This document shows, piece by piece, positions 44,100 to 52,470 of a stretch of DNA of 64,000 nucleotides. The stretch covers positions 62,001 through 126,000 of the forward strand of contig NZ_WFGV02000005.1 in NCBI RefSeq assembly GCF_010095445.2, written 5' to 3'. Numbering within the stretch: position 1 is the stretch's first letter; each line of letters starts with the position of its first letter. This DNA is from Pseudomonas sp. TNT3 (GTDB lineage Bacteria > Pseudomonadota > Gammaproteobacteria > Pseudomonadales > Pseudomonadaceae). The notes under the pieces are model-generated. The model was not told the DNA's origin. It searched no databases and was given only the letters and a program-made list of their open reading frames with translations. A program made the translations under genes and the position numbers.

Positions 44100-46484
44100 A
44101 TGACATCCCTAAGCAGCCATCACCAAGACAAGGCGACATTTCTCGAACGCCTGATTTTCAACAACCGCCCGGCAGTGATCACGATCTGCCTGCTGGTCAG
44201 TATTTTCCTGTTCTGGCAGGCGACGCTGATTCGTCCGTCCACCAGTTTCGAGAAAATGATCCCGCTGGAACATCCCTTCATTCAGAAGATGATGGAGCAT
44301 CGCAACGACCTGGCGAACCTGGGCAACACGGTGCGGATCTCGGTTGAAGCCACCGACGGCGACATTTTCTCCAAGGAGTACATGGAGACCCTGCGTCAGA
44401 TCAACGACGAAGTGTTCTATATCTCCGGCGTCGACCGCTCCGGTCTCAAGTCGCTGTGGAGTCCGAGCGTACGCTGGACCGAGGTGACGGAAGAAGGCTT
44501 CGCCGGTGGTGAAGTGATTCCGCAGAGCTATAACGGTTCGCAGGAAAGCCTCGATCTGCTGCGCAACAACGTGCTCAAGTCCGGGCAAGTCGGGCGACTG
44601 GTGTCCAACGACTTCAAGTCGAGCATCGTCGATATTCCATTGCTGGAGTCCTACCCGGACCCGCAGGACCAGGGCAAATTGCTGGCCCTGGACTATCGCA
44701 AGTTCTCCCACGAGCTCGAAGACAAGATCCGCGACAAGTTCGAGAAACAGAACCCCAACATCAAGATCCACATCGTCGGTTTCGCCAAGAAAGTAGGCGA
44801 CCTGATCGATGGCCTGGTCATGGTGGTGATGTTCTTCGGCATCGCCTTCGTGATCACCCTGATCCTGCTGTACTGGTTCACCAACTGCATGCGCAGCACC
44901 GTGGCGGTACTCAGTACCACGCTGGTGGCGGTAGTCTGGCAACTCGGTTTGATGCACTTTTTCGGCTTCGGACTCGATCCCTATTCGATGTTGGTGCCGT
45001 TCCTGATTTTTGCCATCGGTATCTCCCACGGCGTACAGAAAATCAACGGTATCGCCTTGCAGTCCAGCGAGGCGGACAACGCTCTGACCGCCGCACGACG
45101 GACCTTCCGTCAACTGTTTCTGCCGGGGATGATTGCGATCCTCGCGGATGCGGTGGGCTTCATTACCCTGTTGATCATCGACATCGGCGTGATTCGTGAA
45201 CTGGCCATCGGCGCGTCCATCGGCGTGGCGGTGATCGTGTTCACCAACCTGATCCTGTTGCCGGTGGCGATTTCCTATGTCGGCATCAGCAAGCGCGCCG
45301 TGGAGCGCAGCAAGAAGGACGCGGTGCGCGAGCATCCGTTCTGGCGTCTGCTGTCGAACTTCGCCAGTCCGAAAGTCGCCCCGGTGTCGATTGCCCTGGC
45401 ACTGATCGCTTTCGGTGGCGGCCTCTGGTACAGCCAGAATCTGAAAATTGGCGACCTGGACCAGGGTGCTCCGGAGCTGCGTCCGGACTCGCGTTACAAC
45501 AAGGACAACAACTTCATCATCAGCAATTACTCCACCAGCTCTGACGTATTGGTGGTGATGGTCAAAACCAAGGCCGAAGGCTGCTCGCGCTATGAAGCCA
45601 TGGCGCCGATCGACGAGCTGATGTGGAAGATGCAGAACACCGAGGGCGTGCAGTCGGCGATCTCGCTGGTGACCGTGTCCAAGCAGATGATCAAGGGCAT
45701 GAACGAGGGCAACCTGAAATGGGAAACCCTGTCACGTAACCCGGATGTGTTGAACAACTCCATCGCCCGGGCAGATGGCCTGTACAACAACAGCTGTTCC
45801 CTGGCCCCGGTACTGGTGTTCCTCAACGACCACAAGGCCGCGACCCTGGACCGAGCGGTTCACGCGGTGCAGGACTTCGCCAAGGAGAACAACAAGGACG
45901 GCCTGGAATTCATCCTCGCGGCGGGTAACGCCGGGATCGAGGCGGCGACCAACGAAGTGATCAAGGAATCCGAGCTGACCATCCTGATCCTGGTGTACAT
46001 CTGCGTTGCGACCATGTGCATGATCACCTTCCGTTCCTGGGCGGCGACCTTGTGCATCGTGTTGCCACTGGTGCTGACGTCGGTACTCGGTAACGCGCTG
46101 ATGGCGTTCATGGGCATCGGCGTGAAAGTGGCGACCTTGCCGGTCGTGGCACTGGGCGTGGGGATTGGCGTGGACTACGGCATCTACATCTACAGCCGTC
46201 TGGAAAGCTTCCTGCGTGCCGGTCTGCCGCTGCAAGAGGCGTACTACCAGACGCTGAAATCTACCGGTAAAGCCGTACTGTTCACCGGCCTGTGCCTGGC
46301 CATCGGCGTGTGCACCTGGATCTTCTCGGCGATCAAGTTCCAGGCCGACATGGGCCTGATGCTGACCTTCATGCTGCTGTGGAATATGTTCGGCGCGCTG
46401 TGGCTGTTGCCAGCGCTGGCACGGTTCCTGATCAAGCCGGAGAAACTGGCGGGGCAGAAGGGCAATTCGTTGTTTGCTCACTGA
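44100..46484 (+). CDS. RND/MMPL-superfamily exporter
   Basis: This 794-residue inner-membrane protein has two repeats of a large periplasmic loop plus a cluster of about six helices. The first helix is near residues 22-40 (AVITICLLVSIFLFWQATLI), with clusters near 235-400 and 620-780. Segments such as PFLIFAIGISHGVQKINGIA and VVALGVGIGVDYGIYIYSRLE are the MMPL motifs with charged residues in the membrane that carry protons. Members move lipids, hopanoids or hydrophobic compounds. Here the cargo is unknown, and the partner is the propeller protein upstream. A terminator follows directly. Confidence 0.9.
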   Translation: MTSLSSHHQDKATFLERLIFNNRPAVITICLLVSIFLFWQATLIRPSTSFEKMIPLEHPFIQKMMEHRNDLANLGNTVRISVEATDGDIFSKEYMETLRQINDEVFYISGVDRSGLKSLWSPSVRWTEVTEEGFAGGEVIPQSYNGSQESLDLLRNNVLKSGQVGRLVSNDFKSSIVDIPLLESYPDPQDQGKLLALDYRKFSHELEDKIRDKFEKQNPNIKIHIVGFAKKVGDLIDGLVMVVMFFGIAFVITLILLYWFTNCMRSTVAVLSTTLVAVVWQLGLMHFFGFGLDPYSMLVPFLIFAIGISHGVQKINGIALQSSEADNALTAARRTFRQLFLPGMIAILADAVGFITLLIIDIGVIRELAIGASIGVAVIVFTNLILLPVAISYVGISKRAVERSKKDAVREHPFWRLLSNFASPKVAPVSIALALIAFGGGLWYSQNLKIGDLDQGAPELRPDSRYNKDNNFIISNYSTSSDVLVVMVKTKAEGCSRYEAMAPIDELMWKMQNTEGVQSAISLVTVSKQMIKGMNEGNLKWETLSRNPDVLNNSIARADGLYNNSCSLAPVLVFLNDHKAATLDRAVHAVQDFAKENNKDGLEFILAAGNAGIEAATNEVIKESELTILILVYICVATMCMITFRSWAATLCIVLPLVLTSVLGNALMAFMGIGVKVATLPVVALGVGIGVDYGIYIYSRLESFLRAGLPLQEAYYQTLKSTGKAVLFTGLCLAIGVCTWIFSAIKFQADMGLMLTFMLLWNMFGALWLLPALARFLIKPEKLAGQKGNSLFAH

Positions 46485-46501
46485 TAGCTGACCGCAGCAA
46501 A

Positions 46502-46536
46502 AAAATAGCCCGGGCATTGTGCCCGGGCTTTTTTTT
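46502..46536. terminator. Rho-independent terminator (bidirectional)
   Basis: The stem AGCCCGGGCA-TTG-TGCCCGGGCT has an A run on the left and a T run on the right. It separates the MMPL gene from the convergent end of the giant toxin-like gene. Confidence 0.93.
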
Positions 46537-46537
46537 G

Positions 46538-49500
46538 TCAGTTGGCCGCGTGCTCGTTGTTCACGTTCAGGAAAAGCTTTTGCGCTAACGACAGCGGGAT
46601 TTTCTCTTTATCCAGGTTGATCACCGCTCGCGGATTCTTCTTGTTTTGCTCGAACAGTTCCTTGCGTGTGAATTTACGTTCCGCGCGGGTTTTTAGATGG
46701 GCAAAATCAGGGGGCGACAGAGGGGCATCGGCTGCTTTGTAATGGAAATGCGCGTACCACAAGGCGTTGTCGTTGTCTGGTCTACCGTTTCTGATCATGT
46801 TGATATCGTGCACGGCATACTCGGTCAGAAAGTCTCCGCCCTTCAAGGGAATACGACTGTTGACCAAGGTGATTTCAACAAAGCCGTGTTCCACCAGGTA
46901 GTCGATGTTAGAGGCTCTGGGACGTTGTAACAGATACCCTTCGCGACAAAATTCGTGGGCTTGTTTTTTCATGGCTTGCGCTTCGGCAAGGTAAGTGCTC
47001 GCCAGTCGGGTAGCGTTTTCGTCCGACGCATGGCTGCTCTGAATTTCTCTTGCCAAGGCGTCGAGCGTGCTCGCAGTCGTGGTCAGCATGTGATCCCACT
47101 CCCAGGGACGCAGGTCCTCGATTCGTCGGGGATCCCTTAGTTGCCTTTGTTCAAAACGTATATCCTTTTCGTTGCGTGTCCTCTCGTCCAGTAACCGTTG
47201 CGCCTGCGCTTTTATTTTTTTCATTGAGCGAACCGAAGGACCCTCGGGCACCACTGGGACTTCAGGCTGTGTCGAGCCAGATTCGTTCACCTCTTCCCAG
47301 ATACCTTCAGTCGCTTGTTCTCGATAGGTGGCGATAGCCTGCCCGGTGCTGGGGTCTCTGATGTCGACAAGGCTGCCCGGAGTACCGCTATCTGACGGCC
47401 GCAGATCGCCTACCAGACTGCCTTTTCTGGTCTTGATGACTTTCTTGCTCGACGCTTTTGCCCTGGCAGGTTTTTCGGCTGATGGGGCAGGGGCGAAACC
47501 TTCATCGACGAGAATCAAGTCAGCCAGTTGCGTCTCAAGGCTGGTACGGGCGTCATCGAACTGTTTTAGAAACGGGTCTCGATATTCCTCACGAATGTAA
47601 CCGGATCGCTTGTCGCTCAACGCATTGAAAGCGTTCTCTATGCGCTTGTAGCGCTCGAGCACATCCGTGAGGACCGCCGTCTGTTCAATGGCCGAATAGC
47701 CTGAACGGGAGCGCATTTCCGAGTGAGCAAGAACGCTTTGCAGTATCTGGGGGGCCAGGAGCTGTTGAGCGATGGAAAACTGGACCTCGTCATGAGGCTG
47801 GAAACTGCGATCAATGGCCAGTTCAAGCAGCGTCAGTAGTTTGGACTGCTTCAAGGAGCCGGAAGAGACGTACTTATCGTTTTGCGTCACGATCAACAAG
47901 CCCTGGCGCAGCGCTGGATCGGCCTGATGGAGGAGTGTTTCTATCTTCAGGGCAATCGGAATCTGCTTGTTTTCAATCTCAAGCAAAATCTTCTGGATAT
48001 TGAGAAACTCGTGATATGCGCTAGTGATGCCCTGTTGCAACCCGTCGTTGACACGGGGAGTCAGTTCTTCAATGTGCTCGCCACTGTCCAGCTCAAGGAG
48101 GTCCATGCGCGCTTTGACCAGATAATCAAAGGCACTGGACCAACTATTGAATTCATAAATGGCGGCGTGCAGGCGCATTTCCGCATGACCGCTGTTGGTT
48201 GGATCTGCTGCCATTTGTTCGGTTTTTTTTTCGAACAGCTGGTGCATGACGGGTGCCACCTCTGAGACGGCATCCAGGTATTTGTCGAGTTCAACGTGCA
48301 TGCGGGCGTTTGCAATCGCCGTTACGGCGCGTTGCTCTTCGTGTTTTTTGAAGTATTCGGCGCGTTTTTCAGGCGCAACGTCAGCAAACGTCAACTTCCA
48401 GAGCACCCGCAGGAGTTTCTTCTGTTTGTCGAGATTGGCGCGGGCAGGCGCCAGCGTTTTCCGGGATTCCCGGATAGCACTAACCAGTGGTTGAGTCTCT
48501 AACCGCAGGGACTCCGTTTGCGCAGCTAACGTATCCAGGAGCACTTTATTGTCATCTGCCCAGACTTTAACCCTGTGCCTGGGCATCCCTCCGTCAAGCC
48601 GGGCACCACGTTGCAGGCGCCAATGCCCCTGGCCATCGCTGGCAAGCTGAAAGCCGGGATGGTGCGGGTGCTGCGGATCGACCAGGTAAACATCGCCGAA
48701 GCCGGGCTCGATGCTGACCTGAAACAGTAATCCACCGACGCTGGCATGCCAGTGATCGCCGATCCGGTACAGCCCCTTCAAGCGCCCGTCGACTTTGGGG
48801 CTTGGTATAGGTTCTGGCCAGGGCACGTTGACAGTCAGCAAGGCGTCGAGCAATTTTGCGCTGGCCTTGTCACTGGCAAGCGAACGGCTGAAATCCAGGG
48901 TCGTGTGCCCTGTCGCCGGAGGCTTCCCCGGCAGCGCAACCGGGCCCTGTCTAACCCTCGGCGGGGCTTGTGTGTAAGGCACGGGGGATGCCCGACGCCA
49001 TGACTCCAGGTGCAAGTCGATTTCTTGCGAAGAGCGTTCCGGCAACGTTTGTCGACCGGGGTTGGAGGACGAGTGCAGCAGCACCATTGCGACATTGAGC
49101 AAAAGGTCGATCAACGCCAACTCTTTGGTGGTGGAATCGTCGCTGTCCAAACCGGCCAGATCCTGTTCAAGGCTACTGACCAACACCAGAAACCAACCTG
49201 CCAGCATGGCCGGTCCCTGAATCAAAGGCAGTAGCAGTGTATTGAACAGGAGCCAGGCACCTTCCATCACGATCGCCCAACGGCTCTCGCTGTTCGAGAC
49301 CGAATCCCGGTCAGCCAGGTCGACCAGCGCCCATGCGGTGCTGTGGAACAAATGGTTGAGCAATTGGCCGTCGGTTTGCGCCTGCAACCATTTTTCGGCC
49401 CCGTCGTCGACGGCCAGGGTCGCGGGTGCCGGTTTCGTATAGGGATCAAACTCGTCCCCAAGCGTAAAGCGAATGATGTGCGGTTCTTTGATTCCGCCGT

Positions 49501-51403
49501 GATCAAAAATCGGACGAGCCTTGTCTGTCAGCCAGGTCAACACACTGTCCTGCAGGTCCCCCGGTGTGGCGATGGCATCCAGCAGGGCCTGACGCGTGGG
49601 GTATTCGTACAGGCAATCGCTGTACAGCGGCCGATACAGCAAGTGCGGACCAGCGTTGATGTCGCGAGGTTCAATGATGAACATGTTGTTGACGGCGTCG
49701 GGTGTGGCGCCAGCTTTTCTGCACAGGGCCAAGGGTCGCAGGACGATCTCCTGGCCGTCGGTACTTCTATCCGTCACGGTCTCACCCATCAAGGCTTTCA
49801 CGTAGCGGTAGCCTTTAGCAGAACATCCGAACTGTTGCCTGATGGCGTACTCCAGCGCCTGCGTTGGCAACCTGACCTTGAGTTCACGGGTAAACAACAT
49901 CTCTCGTCGACGGGCGTCGGCAGAGTCGGACAGCAACAGTGACTTGATGCTCTGTGGGTAGGCTGTACCAATATCGACGCGTTGAATCAGCCCGCTACTG
50001 CCCAGCACGTAATCGGCCACTAGCCAGCCGGGGAGGGCCTTACCGCTTTTTGAGGTCAGCTTGAGCGTACCTTTGGGCTTGCCGGCGAGATTCTTCAGGG
50101 CCAGCTCCGTCAATGACATCCGCACGTGTTCGATAAAGCCTGCTCCGCCCGGGTAACCGGCGGCCACGGAGAAGTCCAGCAGTACATCGTCGGGATCCTG
50201 ATGACCATGGTCAGTCTGCATCTGCTTACGCAACGCTTCACGGCTGAAATCATGGATGTTTTCAACGCCTTCGTTGAACGATCGACCCTGATTCTGTTGC
50301 AGCACGTGGGCCATGTCTTGCAGGTGACGGCGGTAGGCGAATCGATCGTTGACGCTGGCTTGCGTGAGCCACTCGGGCAGATGAAGGCTGACCTGTTCGA
50401 GCCGGGCAGGGGCGGCTTCAGGCATTGCGGAAAAAAACAGCGCTGGATCCGTGAGCCTGTCCAGACGGCGGTCGATCGATCGCTCGCTGTCACCCTGAAA
50501 CGTCATTGCGCCCAGGTCGACGAGTTGCTGATTCAGAATCAGACCGGCTTGTTGCTCGAACACGTTACCGTTGGGCTCATTGCGTCGCCAGGTAATGCTG
50601 TCGAACTGAAACCTGCGCTGCATCCGGATACCCCAGGCTTCGCTGAAAACCTCGATGGAATCGAATGTCTCGATCGCACCGGCGACGCTGTACAACAGCA
50701 CCTGTTTGTCGCGTACCAGCAACAGGTCCGGTGTCAGCAGCCGTTCTTCTTTGTCCCCGCTGATGAGCGTGGTCTCGATGAAGCTCGCAGCAGTGGGTGG
50801 AGTTGCACGGGGGGAACGTTGCAGCTGTTCTGGCCAGGCGGCGACGAGCGAGAGCATGTCCCGCTGGGGTTGAGTCAAATCCGACCGCGACGCTGCAGCT
50901 GCGGTCATCTGACCGTTGAGAAACTCGCTGAGCCATTGCCAGTGACTATTACCTTGGGCATCGGCAGTGCCCCAGTAGTCGGCCAGTGCCTGTTGAAAAT
51001 AGATGTGAATGGTCGATCGCAGGGACGCGATGATGTTCGCGATGACCTGCATGTCGATGGTGTAGGGCGGCTCCGGTGCTTTCAAACGGCTGGGTATTTT
51101 CTCGGTCAGGTAGAACGGCAAGTCGTGCCGAGGGCTGAAGTCCAGCAGTTGCGGGCTCATTACATGCTGGACAGCAACATTGCTCAGCAGCTGGAACTCC
51201 CAATGCCCGGACGGGGTTGGGCTGGCCAGTCTGACGGAGCGCAGGTCCATCTCCAGGGTCGGATAGTGTTCGAGTATTCGATCGCGCAGCGCATTGAAAA
51301 CCACGGAGAACAGCGACGGACGATTGGTGAAACGCTGGTGAACGGCCTGAGCGAATAATTGGCTCGGCGCCCGGGATGAAGCGGGGGTGTTTGAGGCGGG
51401 CAT
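46538..51403 (-). CDS. Giant DUF6543 / dermonecrotic-toxin-domain protein (1621 residues)
   Basis: This protein starts MPASNTPASSRAPSQLFAQAV and is a member of the very large Pseudomonas proteins with an N-terminal DUF6543 (dermonecrotic toxin-like) domain. No signal peptide is visible. Residues about 700-748 and 758-776 hold hydrophobic stretches (MEGAWLLFNTLLLPLIQGPA, AGWFLVLVSSL, LALIDLLLNVAMVLL) that could insert in a membrane. Residues about 882-945 hold a beta-rich segment (YRIGDHWHASVGGLLF, VYLVDPQHPHHPGF). A long helical part (about 960-1290) and an Ala/Lys/Pro-rich linker (about 1304-1345) follow. No catalytic motif is recognised, and no immunity, T6SS or T3SS gene is adjacent. The toxin role is inferred from family name only; third-position GC looks lower in places, which hints at foreign origin. 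Confidence 0.8.
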   Translation of the reverse strand: MPASNTPASSRAPSQLFAQAVHQRFTNRPSLFSVVFNALRDRILEHYPTLEMDLRSVRLASPTPSGHWEFQLLSNVAVQHVMSPQLLDFSPRHDLPFYLTEKIPSRLKAPEPPYTIDMQVIANIIASLRSTIHIYFQQALADYWGTADAQGNSHWQWLSEFLNGQMTAAAASRSDLTQPQRDMLSLVAAWPEQLQRSPRATPPTAASFIETTLISGDKEERLLTPDLLLVRDKQVLLYSVAGAIETFDSIEVFSEAWGIRMQRRFQFDSITWRRNEPNGNVFEQQAGLILNQQLVDLGAMTFQGDSERSIDRRLDRLTDPALFFSAMPEAAPARLEQVSLHLPEWLTQASVNDRFAYRRHLQDMAHVLQQNQGRSFNEGVENIHDFSREALRKQMQTDHGHQDPDDVLLDFSVAAGYPGGAGFIEHVRMSLTELALKNLAGKPKGTLKLTSKSGKALPGWLVADYVLGSSGLIQRVDIGTAYPQSIKSLLLSDSADARRREMLFTRELKVRLPTQALEYAIRQQFGCSAKGYRYVKALMGETVTDRSTDGQEIVLRPLALCRKAGATPDAVNNMFIIEPRDINAGPHLLYRPLYSDCLYEYPTRQALLDAIATPGDLQDSVLTWLTDKARPIFDHGGIKEPHIIRFTLGDEFDPYTKPAPATLAVDDGAEKWLQAQTDGQLLNHLFHSTAWALVDLADRDSVSNSESRWAIVMEGAWLLFNTLLLPLIQGPAMLAGWFLVLVSSLEQDLAGLDSDDSTTKELALIDLLLNVAMVLLHSSSNPGRQTLPERSSQEIDLHLESWRRASPVPYTQAPPRVRQGPVALPGKPPATGHTTLDFSRSLASDKASAKLLDALLTVNVPWPEPIPSPKVDGRLKGLYRIGDHWHASVGGLLFQVSIEPGFGDVYLVDPQHPHHPGFQLASDGQGHWRLQRGARLDGGMPRHRVKVWADDNKVLLDTLAAQTESLRLETQPLVSAIRESRKTLAPARANLDKQKKLLRVLWKLTFADVAPEKRAEYFKKHEEQRAVTAIANARMHVELDKYLDAVSEVAPVMHQLFEKKTEQMAADPTNSGHAEMRLHAAIYEFNSWSSAFDYLVKARMDLLELDSGEHIEELTPRVNDGLQQGITSAYHEFLNIQKILLEIENKQIPIALKIETLLHQADPALRQGLLIVTQNDKYVSSGSLKQSKLLTLLELAIDRSFQPHDEVQFSIAQQLLAPQILQSVLAHSEMRSRSGYSAIEQTAVLTDVLERYKRIENAFNALSDKRSGYIREEYRDPFLKQFDDARTSLETQLADLILVDEGFAPAPSAEKPARAKASSKKVIKTRKGSLVGDLRPSDSGTPGSLVDIRDPSTGQAIATYREQATEGIWEEVNESGSTQPEVPVVPEGPSVRSMKKIKAQAQRLLDERTRNEKDIRFEQRQLRDPRRIEDLRPWEWDHMLTTTASTLDALAREIQSSHASDENATRLASTYLAEAQAMKKQAHEFCREGYLLQRPRASNIDYLVEHGFVEITLVNSRIPLKGGDFLTEYAVHDINMIRNGRPDNDNALWYAHFHYKAADAPLSPPDFAHLKTRAERKFTRKELFEQNKKNPRAVINLDKEKIPLSLAQKLFLNVNNEHAAN

Positions 51404-51526
51404 GACGACATCCTTTTCCTGTTAAATCCGGGCCTAGGTGGCTGCCGGAGTAATGGACCGATCATCGGTCCGAAACAGGAAAACGGTTTTTGTCGTCGTG
51501 CGTGCGGTAGTGGGGTATCGCGAATA

Positions 51527-52243
51527 TTACAAGGTCTGCCCCAGCACCGTGCTCAGGGCATTGCGCGCATCATCCAGCTGCACCAGCGTCGCATGCCGTG
51601 CACCGAGAGCGTCGCGGTTTTCGATGGCGGTGAGGATTGCCTTATGCCGTGGCAATGCCAGTTCATGCAGGTTCGGTCGCTGGTTGGAATGCTTCAGCGC
51701 TTCGGCAATCGCGACCGAGAGCATGTTGCACAGGTTCGCCAGCAAATCGTTGTGCGTCGCATCGGCGATCCGGCTATGGAAATCCAGGTCCGGTTGCAGC
51801 AAGGCTTCCGGTGTCGGCGCGGCTTCCATGCGTTGATAGGCTTCACCGATGGAGGCGATGTCCGCGTCGGTGGCGAACTGGGCGGCCAGGGCGGCCGCAG
51901 CGGGTTCGATGATGCTGCGCACACTGGTCAGCAGGTCGAAGAATTCATTTTGCGGACTGCTTTGCATCAGCCAGTGCAACACGTCCGGGTCGAGCATGTG
52001 CCATTCCTTGCGCTGCTTGACCACCGTGCCGACGCGCGGACGGGAATACACCAGGCCTTTGGCAACCAGTACCCGCGTGGCTTCGCGCAGCACCGGTCGG
52101 CTGACCGCGTACTCTTCGCACAACAGCGCTTCGGCGGGCAACTTGTCGTCCGGTTTGAACCGCCCGGAAACGATCTGCATGCCCAGTTCCTGGACGATGC
52201 GCGAGTGCATGCTTTTGCGGTCGGAGGGTTTGCGGTAATCCAT
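51527..52243 (-). CDS. FadR-subfamily GntR regulator of the sugar-acid genes
   Basis: This 238-residue protein has an N-terminal winged helix-turn-helix (LPAEALLCEEYAVSRPVLREATRVLVAKGLV, about 34-64) and a C-terminal FadR/FCD all-helical effector domain with the metal-ligand histidines (DLDFHSRIADATHNDLLANL and LPRHKAILTAIENRD). The start MDYRKPSDRKSMHSR is chosen over the long unsupported upstream extension. Relatives such as DgoR control aldonate catabolism and are released by the sugar acid or its keto-deoxy product. It lies just downstream of the dehydratase gene on the same strand. Two TNGT-N3-ACNA operators between the dehydratase and MFS genes are its likely targets. Confidence 0.88.
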   Translation of the reverse strand: MDYRKPSDRKSMHSRIVQELGMQIVSGRFKPDDKLPAEALLCEEYAVSRPVLREATRVLVAKGLVYSRPRVGTVVKQRKEWHMLDPDVLHWLMQSSPQNEFFDLLTSVRSIIEPAAAALAAQFATDADIASIGEAYQRMEAAPTPEALLQPDLDFHSRIADATHNDLLANLCNMLSVAIAEALKHSNQRPNLHELALPRHKAILTAIENRDALGARHATLVQLDDARNALSTVLGQTL

Positions 52244-52328
52244 GGGGAACGGCGCGATCCTGTGGGATGGAGATGCCGCGCATGATAGCAGGCACGACAC
52301 AGTATTGAGGTGGATACACAAACCAAAT

Positions 52329-52418
52329 GTGGGAGCCAGCCTGCTAGCGATTAGCGGTGTGTCAGGCCACATGGGTATCGACTGACAGACCGTAATCGCC
52401 AGCAGGCTGGCTCCCACA
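52329..52418. repeat. REP/REPIN-type inverted repeat
   Basis: TGTGGGAGCCAGCCTGCTAGCGA (52329-52350) pairs with TCGCCAGCAGGCTGGCTCCCACA (52396-52418) with one mismatch. It belongs to the same class as the element at 55739 (TGTGGGAGCTGGCTTGCC). Confidence 0.9.
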
Positions 52419-52437
52419 GTGGAATGCATTCCAATGC

Positions 52438-52470
52438 AGGAGCTGCCGCAGGCTGCGATCTTTTGCGCTT
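52438..52470. repeat. REP half element at the end of the dehydratase gene
   Basis: AGGAGCTGCCGCAGGCTGCG followed by ATCTTTTGCGC is the left half of the class seen at 2830 and 26538. It reaches the stop codon of the dehydratase (52469). Confidence 0.65.

Noticed and set aside
50126..51358. Rightward reading frame of 410 codons
   Set aside because: It is antisense to the giant toxin-like gene; no start signal or motif.
46538..51403. Possible frameshift or fusion in the giant gene
   Set aside because: The frame is open for 1621 codons with plausible composition throughout; nothing indicates a break.
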